NCBI RefSeq assembly: GCF_004328625.1
Contig: NZ_CP032229.1
Span: 6,262,001 to 6,326,000, forward strand
DNA from: Streptomyces seoulensis
GTDB lineage: Bacteria; Actinomycetota; Actinomycetes; Streptomycetales; Streptomycetaceae
Reading direction: 5' to 3'
Length of the DNA stretch: 64,000 bases
Shown: piece after piece, positions 50,495-60,729 of the stretch
Layout: each line of letters opens with the position of its first letter
Numbering within the stretch: the stretch's first letter is position 1
Notes under the pieces: generated by a model
The model's input: the letters and a program-made list of their open reading frames with translations, nothing else
Told to the model about the DNA's origin: nothing
Database searches by the model: none
Position numbers and translations under genes: made by a program

Positions 50495-52339
50495 TCACCC
50501 GGCCGAGGTCAGCGCCGCCAGCGCGCTCGCCTGGGTCCGCCAGTCCACCTGGTTCGGACTCCCGCCGGCCCAGCGCTCGCCGAGCCGGTTCAGCGGGTCC
50601 CGGTCCTTGGCCCACACCGAGTCGGCCTGCCGCACCAGATACGCGCGGTAGGCCGACGAACCGGTGGCGGACGCCAGATCGGCCAGCTGACGGACGAACA
50701 CGCCCTTGAACTGCTTCTGGTTGTCGTCACAGCTCGCGCCGCCCACGTCGCACGACTCGGTCAGCACCCCGTCCCGGGTCAGCGCGGACGAGGACAGCGC
50801 CGCGTCCGCCAGCCGCTTCGCGGCGTCCAGATAGCGGGTGTTCCCGGTCGAGCGCCACAGTTCGGTGAAGCCGCCGATCGCCAGTCCCTGGTTGTAACTC
50901 CACACCGTCTGACCGTTGTTGGCACACCCCGAGGTCAGCCCGTCGTTCACCAGCCCCGAGCCGTTGATCAGCCCGCTGCCCAGGTACCAGTCCCCGGCCG
51001 TCACCGCCCGCGCACCCCACACCGTGTCCCCGCTGAGCCGCTGGTGCAGCGCCGAGGTCAGCCACAGGTACAGGCCGCTGGTCACCGCGTTCTTGTACGT
51101 GCGCTCCCGGTTCCACCACACCCCGCCCCCGCAGCTGCCCGTGTCCCAGAACCCGCGCACATAGTCGGTGATGGTCACCGCCTCGTCCAGATACCGCCGC
51201 TCGTGCGTGAGGTCGTACGCCGCCACCCACGCGACCCCCCACCACGCCGCGTCGTCCACCGCCCGGCTGATGAAATGCCCCTCCACCGGGTCCGAACTGC
51301 GCCCGCCCGCCGGGAACACCCCCTGGTTCTGCTCGAAGGTACGTGCCACCGCCCAGTCGTAGTCGTGCGTCCCGGTGGCCCGCGCGAAGTCGACGACCGA
51401 GGTCAGCGCCACCGCCGAGTTCCACCAACTGCTGCGCCACCAGCCCTCGTCGGTCCGGTACGACGCCATCAGCGCGTCCGCCGCGCCCCGCGCCCTCGTC
51501 GGCGCCGGACGCGCCCAAGCGGTGCAACTCCCGTCCTGGTGCGCGGACTCACGGCCGCAGGCGCGCACGGCACCGCCGTACAGCAGCCCGCGCGGGTCCC
51601 GGGTGGCGAACATCGCCGTACGCGTCGAGGACGACCCCGACGGCACGCTGGTCCGGCCGAGCGAGGAGCCCTCCGGCCAGCTCGCGCCCTCGTCCCAGGA
51701 GCGGTCCAGCCAGACCTCGTCGCCCGCGCCGCCGTTCTCCACCACGCCCCAGGCCAGGCCGTTCGCCTGGTCCATGTGCAGGCTGACGGTGCGCCCGTAC
51801 AGGGTGGTCGCCGGCACCGGGCGCTCGTCGCGGGCCGCCGTGGCCGGGTCGGCGCCGTCGCAGGAGGTGCCGTCGCACACCCGGGGGCGGAACCAGTCCG
51901 TGCAGGTCACCCCGACCGCGTCCGCGCAGGCCCGGACCCAGCCGCGCCGGTGGCCCACCGGATCGGTGACGTTGTACATCAGCGTCCGGGTGCCGGTCCA
52001 CGAGGCGGGGATGCTCGCCTTCCCCAACAGCCCGTCCCAGCTCGCGCCCCGGTCCCAGGAGCGGTCCAGCCACACCGCGTCGCCCTGCTTGCCCTGGTCG
52101 ACGCTGGCCCAGGCCATGCTGTCCGGCTCGGAGACATGCAGCCTGAGGAGACGGCCGTTGACGGTACGGTCCGGCACCGGGAACGACTCCTGGCGCGCCT
52201 TGGAGGGATCGAGGGTGTCGCAGGAGAGCGCGCACACGGCCGACGCGGCAGGGGCGGGGGAGGGGAGCGCGAGCACTCCGCCGAGCGCGAGAGCGAGGGC
52301 CAGCAGCGCGCCGAGGAAGCGGGGTCTGTGAACCGGCAT
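50495..52339 (-). CDS. Secreted GH76 alpha-1,6-mannanase-type enzyme with duplicated N-terminal module
   Basis: This 614-aa protein has a Sec signal ending near residue 33. Two copies of a ~120-residue module follow, each with AW-V--G--GD-VWLDRSWD-GASW and a C-x-D terminal part, then the GH76 (alpha/alpha)6 catalytic domain from about residue 290. The GH76 catalytic pair is Asp362-Asp363 in SRAVDDAAWWG. GH76 enzymes cut alpha-1,6-mannan backbones of fungal walls. An AACGTT site lies over the ribosome-binding region (GGAGGA), which would allow tight repression. Confidence 0.93.
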   Translation of the reverse strand: MPVHRPRFLGALLALALALGGVLALPSPAPAASAVCALSCDTLDPSKARQESFPVPDRTVNGRLLRLHVSEPDSMAWASVDQGKQGDAVWLDRSWDRGASWDGLLGKASIPASWTGTRTLMYNVTDPVGHRRGWVRACADAVGVTCTDWFRPRVCDGTSCDGADPATAARDERPVPATTLYGRTVSLHMDQANGLAWGVVENGGAGDEVWLDRSWDEGASWPEGSSLGRTSVPSGSSSTRTAMFATRDPRGLLYGGAVRACGRESAHQDGSCTAWARPAPTRARGAADALMASYRTDEGWWRSSWWNSAVALTSVVDFARATGTHDYDWAVARTFEQNQGVFPAGGRSSDPVEGHFISRAVDDAAWWGVAWVAAYDLTHERRYLDEAVTITDYVRGFWDTGSCGGGVWWNRERTYKNAVTSGLYLWLTSALHQRLSGDTVWGARAVTAGDWYLGSGLINGSGLVNDGLTSGCANNGQTVWSYNQGLAIGGFTELWRSTGNTRYLDAAKRLADAALSSSALTRDGVLTESCDVGGASCDDNQKQFKGVFVRQLADLASATGSSAYRAYLVRQADSVWAKDRDPLNRLGERWAGGSPNQVDWRTQASALAALTSAG

Positions 52340-52346
52340 GGCAAGT

Positions 52347-52360
52347 CCTCCAACGTTGAA
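52347..52360. promoter_or_regulatory. Predicted LacI-type operator before GH76
   Basis: CTCCAACGTTGAA has AACGTT at 52352-52357. On the minus strand it overlaps the GGAGGA ribosome site of the GH76 gene. An imperfect similar dyad, GACAACGCTGTC, lies at 52475-52486. Confidence 0.6.
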
Positions 52361-52543
52361 CAGGCCCGGTCAGTTGCACGACAGCACCGTGGGGAAGGGC
52401 TGTACAGCATCAAAAACAGCCACAGGCGGAACCGGACGGAACATCTGTCGCGCGCGCTTCACGCCAACTACCCTGACAACGCTGTCCGTTCCGGATCTGG
52501 ACACCGGAAAGCGGAGCGTGGTCTCATGCCGGGGAGCCATTTT

Positions 52544-52555
52544 TACAACGTTGTA
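52544..52555. promoter_or_regulatory. Predicted LacI-type operator before GH31
   Basis: TACAACGTTGTA is a perfect 12-bp palindrome with AACGTT at 52547-52552, 84 bp before the GH31 start. The whole 300-bp gap 52340-52639 is a divergent control region and holds no gene. Confidence 0.7.
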
Positions 52556-52639
52556 CCGCTGTATCGCACCTGTGCTGCACCCGTCGTCTCCGCATGTCCG
52601 TCGCGCTCGCGAGAGCGCCACCGCCCCCTGGAGCGTGCC

Positions 52640-55600
52640 GTGCGACCACCCTTCCCCCGTACCCTCCGCCCGCCGCGCGGACCGGTCATCGCCCTCGTCC
52701 TGGCCTGCGCGGGCGTCGCGCTCGCACCCGTCGGCGCCGACGCCGCCACCCCGGCCGCCAAGGCCCGCTCGGCCACCGTGACCGTGCCCGGCGCCCGGTT
52801 CCAGGTGCTGTCCCCGACCCTGATCCGTACCGAGTACGCCGGGGACGACAGATTCGAGGACAGCGCCACCTTCAACGCCATCGGCCGGGGCGGCTTCACC
52901 CCGCCCGCCTACACCTCCGCCGTCAAGGACGGCGTCCTCACCGTCACCACCAGCGCCCTGACCCTGCGCTACAAGGTGGGCTCCGGACCCTTCACCGCCG
53001 ACAACCTGACCGTGCGCCTGAAGGCCGGGCAGAAACAGGTGCAGGCGAGCCCCTGGCAGCGCCCCGACTGCGCGGTGGGCACCCTCTGCGAGGCCGAGGG
53101 CCAGCTCCACGACGGCCCCGGCGTCGCCGTCGACCACGCCGGCTACACCGGCAAGGGCTTCCTCGCGGGCTTCGATGTCACGAACAACTCCCTGACCACG
53201 GAAGTGCGTTCACCCGAAGCCGGCACCTACGACTACGCCGTCCGCTACGCCAACGCGGTGGGCTCGGACGGCCGCCGCGAGACCCGTACGCTCAGCCTCA
53301 GCGTGGACGGCGGCGCGACCCGGACCCTCAGCCTCCCGGCCACCGCCGACTGGAACACCTGGGGCGTGGCCCGGCTGCCCCTGACCCTCGGCGCCGGCCC
53401 CCACACCGTACGGCTCCAGCGCGGCGCCACCGACTCCGGCAACGTCAACATCGACAGCGCGGCCCTGCTGAAGCCCGGCGCCGACTACCCGGCGCGGGAC
53501 CGCACCGCCGTCCCCGCCTGCGCGTTCGGCACGAGCTGCGAGGCCGAGGACGGTCTCCTCGCGGGCTCCGCCGTCATCGCCACCGACCACCGGGGGAACT
53601 CCGGCGACGGCTTCGCCGCCGAGCTGAACAAGGACGCCTCCCTCACCCGCCGCGTCGTGGACGTCCCGCGCGACGGCACCTACCGCCTCCACCTGCGCTA
53701 CGCCAACGGCACCGGGGGCGACGGCCGCCACGAGAAGCGCACCGTGCAGGTCCGCACCGGCACCGGCACCCCGGCGACCCTCACCCTCGATCCCACCGAC
53801 AACTGGGACACCTGGCAGACCGCCTCCACCACCGTCGACCTGAAGGCCGGCGCCAACGACGTCACCCTCGCCTGCCCCGACGCCACGAGCTGCCACGTCA
53901 ACGTCGACACCCTGGGCGTCACCGCCACGGCCGACCCCGCCCCCGAGCCGCACCTCGCGCTCGGCGGCTACCGCCGCAGCCTCGACGGACTCGACGGCGA
54001 CAACGACCCCAGCCCCCGCACCACCCCCGGCCTGCTGCACCGCGACGGCTGGCACCTGCTGGACGACACCCCCTCCGCCGTCTACGACGCCCGCACGGGC
54101 AAGGCCACCCCGCGCGCCGGACACGCCGGGAAGCCCTACCAGGACGGCTACCTCTTCGGCTTCGGCCACGACTACAAGCAGGGTCTGACCGACCTCGCCA
54201 CCCTGACCGGGCCGCCCGCACTGCTGCCCCGCTGGGCCTACGGCGTCTGGTACTCCGAGTACATCGACCGGACCGCCAAGGACTACCAGGACACCATCCT
54301 GCCCGCCTTCCGCGCGGCCGGGGTCCCGCTGGACGTGCTCGTCACCGACACCGACTTCAAGTCGCCCAACACCTGGAGCGGCTGGAACTTCGACCCGGCC
54401 AAGTACCCCGACCCCAAGGGCTTCTTCGACTGGTCCACCGCGCAGGGACTGCACAACACCCTGAACGTGCACCCCAGCATCCTGGAGTCCGACCCGCAGT
54501 ACGCGAAGGCCCAGGAGACCGCCAAGGGCAAGCTGAGCAAGGGCGGTTGCGCGGGGTCGGCCGGCTCGACGTGCCGTACGTTCGACTTCGGCGACCCCGA
54601 CCAGCTGAAGGCGTACCTCGATCTGCACCGGCCCTTCGACCGCGCCGGGAACGACTTCTGGTGGCTGGACTGGTGCTGCGACGCCTCCCGCTCCTCGCAG
54701 GCCGGTGTCACCCCGGACGCCTGGATCAACCAGAAGTACGCCGGCCTCAACGCCGAGACCGCCGAACGGCCCTTCGTCCTCTCCCGCGCCTACGGCTCCC
54801 TCCAGGCGGGCGGCTACAGCGGCGGCGTCGGCCTGCCCACCGGGCCCTGGGCCGACAAGCGCTCCACGCTGCACTTCTCCGGCGACACCGCCTCCACCTG
54901 GGGCACCCTGAGCGCCGAGGTCGGCTACACCCCGGGTGAGTCCGCCGCCACCGGCATGGCCGCCATCAGCCACGACATCGGCGGCCACAACGACGGACAC
55001 GGCATCCCCGGCGCCGAGACCTACACCACCGACGACGGCCGCACCCACCGCACCACCAAGCTGCCCGACGACCTGTACGCCCGCTGGGTGCAGTTCGGCA
55101 CCTTCCAGCCCATCGACCGCCTGCACAGCAACCACAGCGACCGGCTGCCCTGGCAGTACGGCGACGCGGCCCGCGACTCCGCCGCCAAGTTCCTCCGGCT
55201 GCGCGAGTCCCTCGTCCCGTACACGTACACCCTCGCCCAGCAGGCCGCCACCACCGGCGTCCCCCTCGTCCGCCCGCTCTACCTGGACCACCCCGAGGAC
55301 GAGGCCGCCTACACCAGGGCGGGCAGCGAGTACCTGTACGGGCCCGACATGCTGGTGGCCCCGGTCACCACTCCCGGTACCAGCACCACCACCTCCGTGT
55401 GGTTCCCCGAGGGCACCTGGACCGACTACTTCACCGGCCGCACCTACACGGCGGGCAGCGGCGGCACCTCGTACGACGTGACGACCACCCTGGACACCAT
55501 GCCGGTGTTCGTCCGCGCGGGCGGCATCATCGCCACCCGCGCCGGAGACGCCGCACACGACTCCGGGACCCCGCTGGACCGGGTCGGCCTCACCGTGGCC

Positions 55601-55921
55601 ACCGGAGCGCCGGGCGCCTTCACCCTCTACGAGGACGACGGCGTCAGCACCCCGGCTCGCCACCGCTCGGCCACCACCCGCACCAGCTACACCGGGCACA
55701 CCCTGCGCATCGCCCCCACCCGGGGCACCTACAAGGGGCTGCCCAGCCGCCGTACTTGGACGGTCACCTTCCAGGGCCTCACCGAGCCCCCGGCCCACGT
55801 CACCTCCAACGGCACCACACTCGCCCCCTCCGCCTGGCAGTGGGACGCCACGGCACACACCCTGAAGATCACCACCCCGAGGACCAGCGTCCGTCAACCG
55901 GTGACCGTGAGCTTCAACTAG
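52640..55921 (+). CDS. Secreted GH31 glycoside hydrolase with two inserted carbohydrate-binding modules
   Basis: This 1093-aa protein probably starts at a GTG with GGAG upstream; the Sec signal ends near residue 36 (VGADAAT). After the N-terminal GH31 beta domain come two CBM35/CBM6-like modules of ~130 residues, each starting C-x-x-GT-CEAE (about residues 155-290 and 295-430), then the GH31 barrel. The nucleophile is Asp677 in WWLDWC and the acid/base Asp749 in HFSGDTASTW. GH31 covers alpha-glucosidases, xylosidases and galactosidases; the target bond here is not certain. The frame is open far upstream, but that part is antisense to GH76. Confidence 0.92.
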   Translation: MRPPFPRTLRPPRGPVIALVLACAGVALAPVGADAATPAAKARSATVTVPGARFQVLSPTLIRTEYAGDDRFEDSATFNAIGRGGFTPPAYTSAVKDGVLTVTTSALTLRYKVGSGPFTADNLTVRLKAGQKQVQASPWQRPDCAVGTLCEAEGQLHDGPGVAVDHAGYTGKGFLAGFDVTNNSLTTEVRSPEAGTYDYAVRYANAVGSDGRRETRTLSLSVDGGATRTLSLPATADWNTWGVARLPLTLGAGPHTVRLQRGATDSGNVNIDSAALLKPGADYPARDRTAVPACAFGTSCEAEDGLLAGSAVIATDHRGNSGDGFAAELNKDASLTRRVVDVPRDGTYRLHLRYANGTGGDGRHEKRTVQVRTGTGTPATLTLDPTDNWDTWQTASTTVDLKAGANDVTLACPDATSCHVNVDTLGVTATADPAPEPHLALGGYRRSLDGLDGDNDPSPRTTPGLLHRDGWHLLDDTPSAVYDARTGKATPRAGHAGKPYQDGYLFGFGHDYKQGLTDLATLTGPPALLPRWAYGVWYSEYIDRTAKDYQDTILPAFRAAGVPLDVLVTDTDFKSPNTWSGWNFDPAKYPDPKGFFDWSTAQGLHNTLNVHPSILESDPQYAKAQETAKGKLSKGGCAGSAGSTCRTFDFGDPDQLKAYLDLHRPFDRAGNDFWWLDWCCDASRSSQAGVTPDAWINQKYAGLNAETAERPFVLSRAYGSLQAGGYSGGVGLPTGPWADKRSTLHFSGDTASTWGTLSAEVGYTPGESAATGMAAISHDIGGHNDGHGIPGAETYTTDDGRTHRTTKLPDDLYARWVQFGTFQPIDRLHSNHSDRLPWQYGDAARDSAAKFLRLRESLVPYTYTLAQQAATTGVPLVRPLYLDHPEDEAAYTRAGSEYLYGPDMLVAPVTTPGTSTTTSVWFPEGTWTDYFTGRTYTAGSGGTSYDVTTTLDTMPVFVRAGGIIATRAGDAAHDSGTPLDRVGLTVATGAPGAFTLYEDDGVSTPARHRSATTRTSYTGHTLRIAPTRGTYKGLPSRRTWTVTFQGLTEPPAHVTSNGTTLAPSAWQWDATAHTLKITTPRTSVRQPVTVSFN

Positions 55922-55937
55922 CCGTACCCGAAAGGCA

Positions 55938-55970
55938 GGAGGGCCCGCGCGACGTCCGCGCGGGCCCTCC
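55938..55970 (+). terminator. Terminator after GH31
   Basis: A perfect 14-bp inverted repeat (55938-55951 with 55957-55970) with a 5-nt loop lies 17 bp after the stop codon. Confidence 0.85.
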
Positions 55971-56010
55971 ACTACGCTCGGACCGAACGACGCCGACCGA
56001 GGGGAAGACC

Positions 56011-56289
56011 GTGACCGACTACCGGGACGGCGTGGTCGTCTACTGGCGGCCGCTGTGCCCGTTCTGCATCAAGCTCCGGCTCCGGCTGCGGCTCGCCCGG
56101 CTGCCGCGTACCGAGGTCAACATCTGGCGCGATCCCGACGCGGCCGCGTACGTCCGGCTGGTGGCGGACGGCAACGAGACGGTCCCGACGGTGACCGTGG
56201 CGGGGAACGCGATGGTCAACCCGTCGATGGGGCAGATCCGCGAGGCCGTACGCCGGGACGCCCCGCATCTGCTCAAGCGGGCGCGCTGA
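56011..56289 (+). CDS. Glutaredoxin-like (mycoredoxin-type) protein
   Basis: This 92-aa protein has a thioredoxin fold with the redox motif CPFC at residues 16-19 (YWRPLCPFCIKLR), the cis-proline segment TVPTVTV and a C-terminal helix. The length and motif fit actinobacterial mycoredoxin-like proteins, which reduce mycothiol-mixed disulfides. The GTG has GAGGGGAAG upstream. Its last 17 bp overlap the end of the converging lacI-type gene. Confidence 0.9.
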   Translation: MTDYRDGVVVYWRPLCPFCIKLRLRLRLARLPRTEVNIWRDPDAAAYVRLVADGNETVPTVTVAGNAMVNPSMGQIREAVRRDAPHLLKRAR

Positions 56290-57298
56290 CCCGCTGTTCG
56301 CCCGACCCCCGCACGATCAGCCGGGTCGGCACGGTGACCGTACGGGCGCGGGAGCGGTCGCCGTCGAGGCGGGCCAGGGCCGTGGTGGCCGCCGTACGGC
56401 CGATCTCCTCCGGGTTCTGGGCCACCACCGTCAGCGCCGGCTCCAGCGCCTCCGCGAGCGCCACGTCGTCGAACGCGACCACCGCCACGTCCTTGCGGCC
56501 GCTGCGGGCCAGCTCCGCGACCACACCGAGGGCCACGATGTTGTTGCCCGCGAACAGCGCGGTCGGCGGATCGGGCAGGGCCAGCAGCCGGGCTGTCGCC
56601 TCGCCCGCGTCGTGCTGGTCGTGGGCGCTGGCGACCAGCGGCCGGTCGTCGGGCAGACCCGCGTCCCGCAGCGCCTCCCGGTAGCCGGCCAGCCGCTCCC
56701 GGCGGGTGTAGAGCCGCGTCGGCAGGTCACCGACGAACCCGATCCGGCGATGCCCGTACCCGACCAGATGCGTCACCCCGGCACGGGCGCCCTCGCGGTT
56801 GGAGCTGACCACGCAGTCCGTCACCAGCCCCGCCCCCGGCCGGTCCACGAACACCACCGGCAGCCCCACCGCCCGGTGCTGCCGCAGATGCGCGTGGTCG
56901 GCGCCCACCGACGGCACCACCATCAGGATGCTGACCCGGCGCGCCAGGAACTTGTCCGTCAACGCCCGCTCCCGGCCCGGGTCGTCGGCGGAGGACCCCA
57001 TCAGCAGCGTCAGCCCCCGCTCGCGCACCCGGTCCTCGATGCTGCCCGCCACCGCGCCGAAGAACGGGTTGCCGAGGTCCGGCACGACCAGCCCGATCGT
57101 GGTGTCCGGGCCCCCCACCCGGATGTTGCGGGCCATCAGGTTCGGCTGGAAGCCGAGCCGCGCCACGGCCGCGAGCACCTGCTCCCGGGTTTGCGCCGAG
57201 GCGGGCCCGTCCTCGTTGAGGACACGGGAGACCGTCTTGGCGCTCACCCCGACCTCGCGGGCGACATCGGCCAGGGTGGGGCGGCGGTTCGCGGCCAT
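56273..57298 (-). CDS. LacI-family regulator of the fructan locus
   Basis: This 341-aa protein has a LacI helix-turn-helix at residues 7-55 (TLADVAREVGVSAKTVSRVLN) and a sugar-binding effector domain. I chose the ATG at 57298 with AGGAGA 11 bp upstream; a GTG three codons earlier has it only 2 bp away. It follows the FrcA-like ABC gene by 57 bp on the same strand and may be the last gene of the transporter operon. Its likely sites are the four GTCAWCGWTGAC dyads at 60384-60616. Confidence 0.92.
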   Translation of the reverse strand: MAANRRPTLADVAREVGVSAKTVSRVLNEDGPASAQTREQVLAAVARLGFQPNLMARNIRVGGPDTTIGLVVPDLGNPFFGAVAGSIEDRVRERGLTLLMGSSADDPGRERALTDKFLARRVSILMVVPSVGADHAHLRQHRAVGLPVVFVDRPGAGLVTDCVVSSNREGARAGVTHLVGYGHRRIGFVGDLPTRLYTRRERLAGYREALRDAGLPDDRPLVASAHDQHDAGEATARLLALPDPPTALFAGNNIVALGVVAELARSGRKDVAVVAFDDVALAEALEPALTVVAQNPEEIGRTAATTALARLDGDRSRARTVTVPTRLIVRGSGEQRVSAPA

Positions 57299-57355
57299 GC
57301 GGGACACGTCTCCTGTGCTCGTCGGCTCCGGCCGGGAACCCCCGGGCCGTGGAAG

Positions 57356-58188
<833 letters not shown>

Positions 58189-58192
<4 letters not shown>

Positions 58193-59184
58193 CGGGCCCT
58201 CTTCCGGGAGATCTGGTCGACGGTCACCGCGAGGATCACCAGGACCCCGGTGATCAGTGTCTGGTAGATGGACGCGACCCCCATCAACTGGAGGCCGTTG
58301 CGGAACACCCCGACGATGAGCACACCGATGAACGTGCCCAGCACCGAACCGCGCCCGCCGAACAGGGAGGTCCCGCCGATGACCACGGCGGTGATGCTGT
58401 CCAGGTTGTCCGTCTGCCCCGCCTGCGGATCACCGACGCCGGTACGGGAGACGAGCAGCAGCGCGGCCACCCCGTAGAGCAGCCCGGCGACCGTGTACAC
58501 GCCGATGGTGAGCCGGGAGGTGCGGACGCCGTTCAGCCGGGCCGCCTCCACGCTGTTGCCGAGCGCGTACACGTGCCGGCCCCAGCCGGTGCCGCTCAGC
58601 GCGTAGGCGAACAGCAGGAACAGGGCGATGGTGACCAGCGACCCGTAGGTGATGTCGGTGTGGCCGAGCGGGAAGGTGCCGCCGAGCGCGGTGAGCGGTC
58701 CGGGCAGCTCGGTGACCGTCTGCTCCTTGGAGTAGATGTGGGTCAGCGCGAACGCCACGTTCAGCATGCCGAGGGTGACGATGAACGGCGGCAGCGGGAT
58801 CTTCTCCGTCAACACCCCGTTCAGCAGCCCGAATCCGGCGCACACCAGCAGCCCCAGGCCGATGGCGAGCAGCGGCGGCAGCGTACCCTCGGCCGCCATC
58901 CGCGCCATCATGATGCTGCCGAACGCCATCACCGCCCCGCACGACAGGTCGATCCCCGCCGTCAGGATGATCAGGGTCTGCCCGATGGCGAGCGTCCCCA
59001 CGACCATGACCTGCTGCACGATCAGCGAGAAGTTCCCGCCGGTGAGGAACTGGTCGGTGGAGAAGGAGAAGAAGACACAGGCGATCAGGAGGGCGGCCAG
59101 GGGACCGGCGGTGGGTGCCGTGAGCAGTCGGCGCGCCGTGCTCGGCGCCGTGAGCCCGGCGTACGGCGTGGTCGTGGCGGTCAT
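58189..59184 (-). CDS. FrcC-like sugar ABC transporter permease
   Basis: This 331-aa permease of the RbsC family has 8-10 hydrophobic segments, with the motif LTAGIDLSCGAVMAFGSIMMA near residue 75 and VVIGGTSLFGGRGSVLGT near residue 285. Only one permease gene is present, so a homodimer is expected, as in FrcBCA. It is followed by the ATPase gene with a 4-bp overlap and preceded by a hairpin. Confidence 0.93.
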
Positions 59185-59241
59185 ACGACGTCCTTGTCGA
59201 AGGGCTTGACGGAGGTCGGGGGACTCGAAGGGGAGGAGCGG

Positions 59242-59282
59242 GGGCGGCCGGACCGGCGGGGGAGTGGCCGGGCCGGCCGCCC
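59242..59282 (-). terminator. Intra-operon hairpin between binding protein and permease
   Basis: A perfect 10-bp inverted repeat (59242-59251 with 59273-59282) lies after the binding-protein gene. The same arrangement is seen in the other sugar ABC operon at 46881-46914. Confidence 0.55.
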
Positions 59283-59301
59283 GGTGGAGGGAGCCGGAGG
59301 C

Positions 59302-60324
59302 TCAGCCCCAGCAGTTGTCCAGGCCGTACGCGGTGTCCTTCGCGTCCACCCCGGACTGCGCCTTGTCGGTGATCAGGGTGACGCCGGTGTCGGTGTAACC
59401 GGACGCCTTCTTCCCGTCCTTGGCGTACGACACCACAGCCTTCACGCCCTCGGCGGCCATCTTGAGCGGGTACTGCTGCGAAGTCGCCGCGATCTTCCCG
59501 TCCTTGACCGCCTTGGTGCCGGTGCAGCCGCCGTCCACGGAGACGATCAGTACGTCCTTCTCGCGGCCCTTGGCCTTCAGCGCGGTGTAAGCGCCCAGCG
59601 CCGCGGGCTCGTTGATCGTGTAGACGACGTTGATGCCCGGTTCCTTCTGGAGGCAGTTCTCCATCGCCGTCTGCCCCTTGGTCTGGTCACCGGCGGTGTC
59701 CTGGGAGCAGACCACGGAGGGGTCCTTGGCGCCGACCCCGAAGCCCTTGAGGAACCCGTCGTGCCGCTGCACGCCCACCGAGACGCCCGGCGCCAGGTCC
59801 AGCGTGGCGATCTTCGCCTTCTTGCCCTTCATCGCCGCCTTGGCGTACTCACCGATCAGCTCGCCCGCCTTCAGGTTGTCCGTGGCGAACAGCGCGTCCA
59901 CCGCGCTCTGCGGCTCGGTCGGGGTGTCCAGCGCGATCACCAGCACGCCCTTGGCGCGGGCCTTGGCCAGCGCGGGCACGATCGCTTTGGAGTCGCTCGG
60001 CGTGATCAGGATGCCCTTCACCCCGGACGCCACCATGTTCTCGATCGCGGTCACCTGACCGGCGTTGTCCCCGTCGAACTTGCCTGCCGCCGTGAGGAGT
60101 TGGGCGCCGTTCTCCTTGGCCGACCGCTCCGCGCCCTCCTTCATCTTCACGAAGAACGGGTTGGTGTCGGTCTTGGTGATCAGCCCGACCTTGACCCCGC
60201 CCGAACCGGACTTGGACGACCCCGCGCCGGAGCCGGAGCCGCACGCCGTGAGGGCCAGGGCCAGGGCGCCCGTACACGCGGCGACTCTCAGCAGGGACAG
60301 GTGCGGACGAGGATTGCGAGACAT
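59302..60324 (-). CDS. FrcB-like sugar-binding lipoprotein
   Basis: This 340-aa lipoprotein (LALALTAC, lipid site near residue 28) has a Gly/Ser linker and a type I periplasmic-binding domain ([48 protein letters not shown]). These segments match the fructose-binding FrcB group. It leads the leftward operon; the ribosome site GCAGGAG supports the ATG. Two operator dyads lie 60-89 bp upstream. Confidence 0.92.
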   Translation of the reverse strand: MSRNPRPHLSLLRVAACTGALALALTACGSGSGAGSSKSGSGGVKVGLITKTDTNPFFVKMKEGAERSAKENGAQLLTAAGKFDGDNAGQVTAIENMVASGVKGILITPSDSKAIVPALAKARAKGVLVIALDTPTEPQSAVDALFATDNLKAGELIGEYAKAAMKGKKAKIATLDLAPGVSVGVQRHDGFLKGFGVGAKDPSVVCSQDTAGDQTKGQTAMENCLQKEPGINVVYTINEPAALGAYTALKAKGREKDVLIVSVDGGCTGTKAVKDGKIAATSQQYPLKMAAEGVKAVVSYAKDGKKASGYTDTGVTLITDKAQSGVDAKDTAYGLDNCWG

Positions 60325-60383
60325 GAACGACTCCTGCGGGATTGCGAGCGGCGCGGCCGGCATCGGAGCATGCCGTCCCGAGG

Positions 60384-60413
60384 TGTCATCGTTGACTTAT
60401 GTCATCGTTGACA
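60384..60413. promoter_or_regulatory. Paired operators before the fructose-type ABC operon
   Basis: GTCATCGTTGAC occurs twice (60385-60396 and 60401-60412) with centres 16 bp apart, so two LacI-type dimers could bind on nearly the same helix face. Confidence 0.75.
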
Positions 60414-60586
60414 CGGCATGGCGAGGACTATGGACGGCCCCTCGGGGCGCCGTCAATGCCCTGGGCCTGTCACAAATCGGCAACGCAAACGGCTTCTGCC
60501 CTACGTCGTGAATCGGCCAACGGACGCCTGCGCGCGAACCGTTGACGCGCCCCTGTCCCTGCCGCATCATCGACGCACCCGCTCGC

Positions 60587-60616
60587 TGTCATCGATGACA
60601 TGAGTCAACGATGACA
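60587..60616. promoter_or_regulatory. Paired operators before the GH32 gene
   Basis: TGTCATCGATGACA (60587-60600), a perfect 14-bp palindrome, is followed by GTCAACGATGACA (60604-60616). The pair mirrors that before the ABC operon 200 bp away. The divergent gap 60325-60729 holds no gene. Confidence 0.78.
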
Positions 60617-60729
60617 TCTCCCGCCGACGCCAGGGACGACGGCACCGGCGGCCTGCCCACTCCTTCCCGGACCCGTGCGCCCCGCGCGTCACGCTCCGCC
60701 GCGGGGCCGACCGCAGCACAGGAGATGTC

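Noticed and set aside
51044..52639. Extension of the GH31 frame about 530 codons upstream
   Set aside because: The extension is antisense to GH76 and to the operator region. The signal peptide and ribosome site place the start at 52640.
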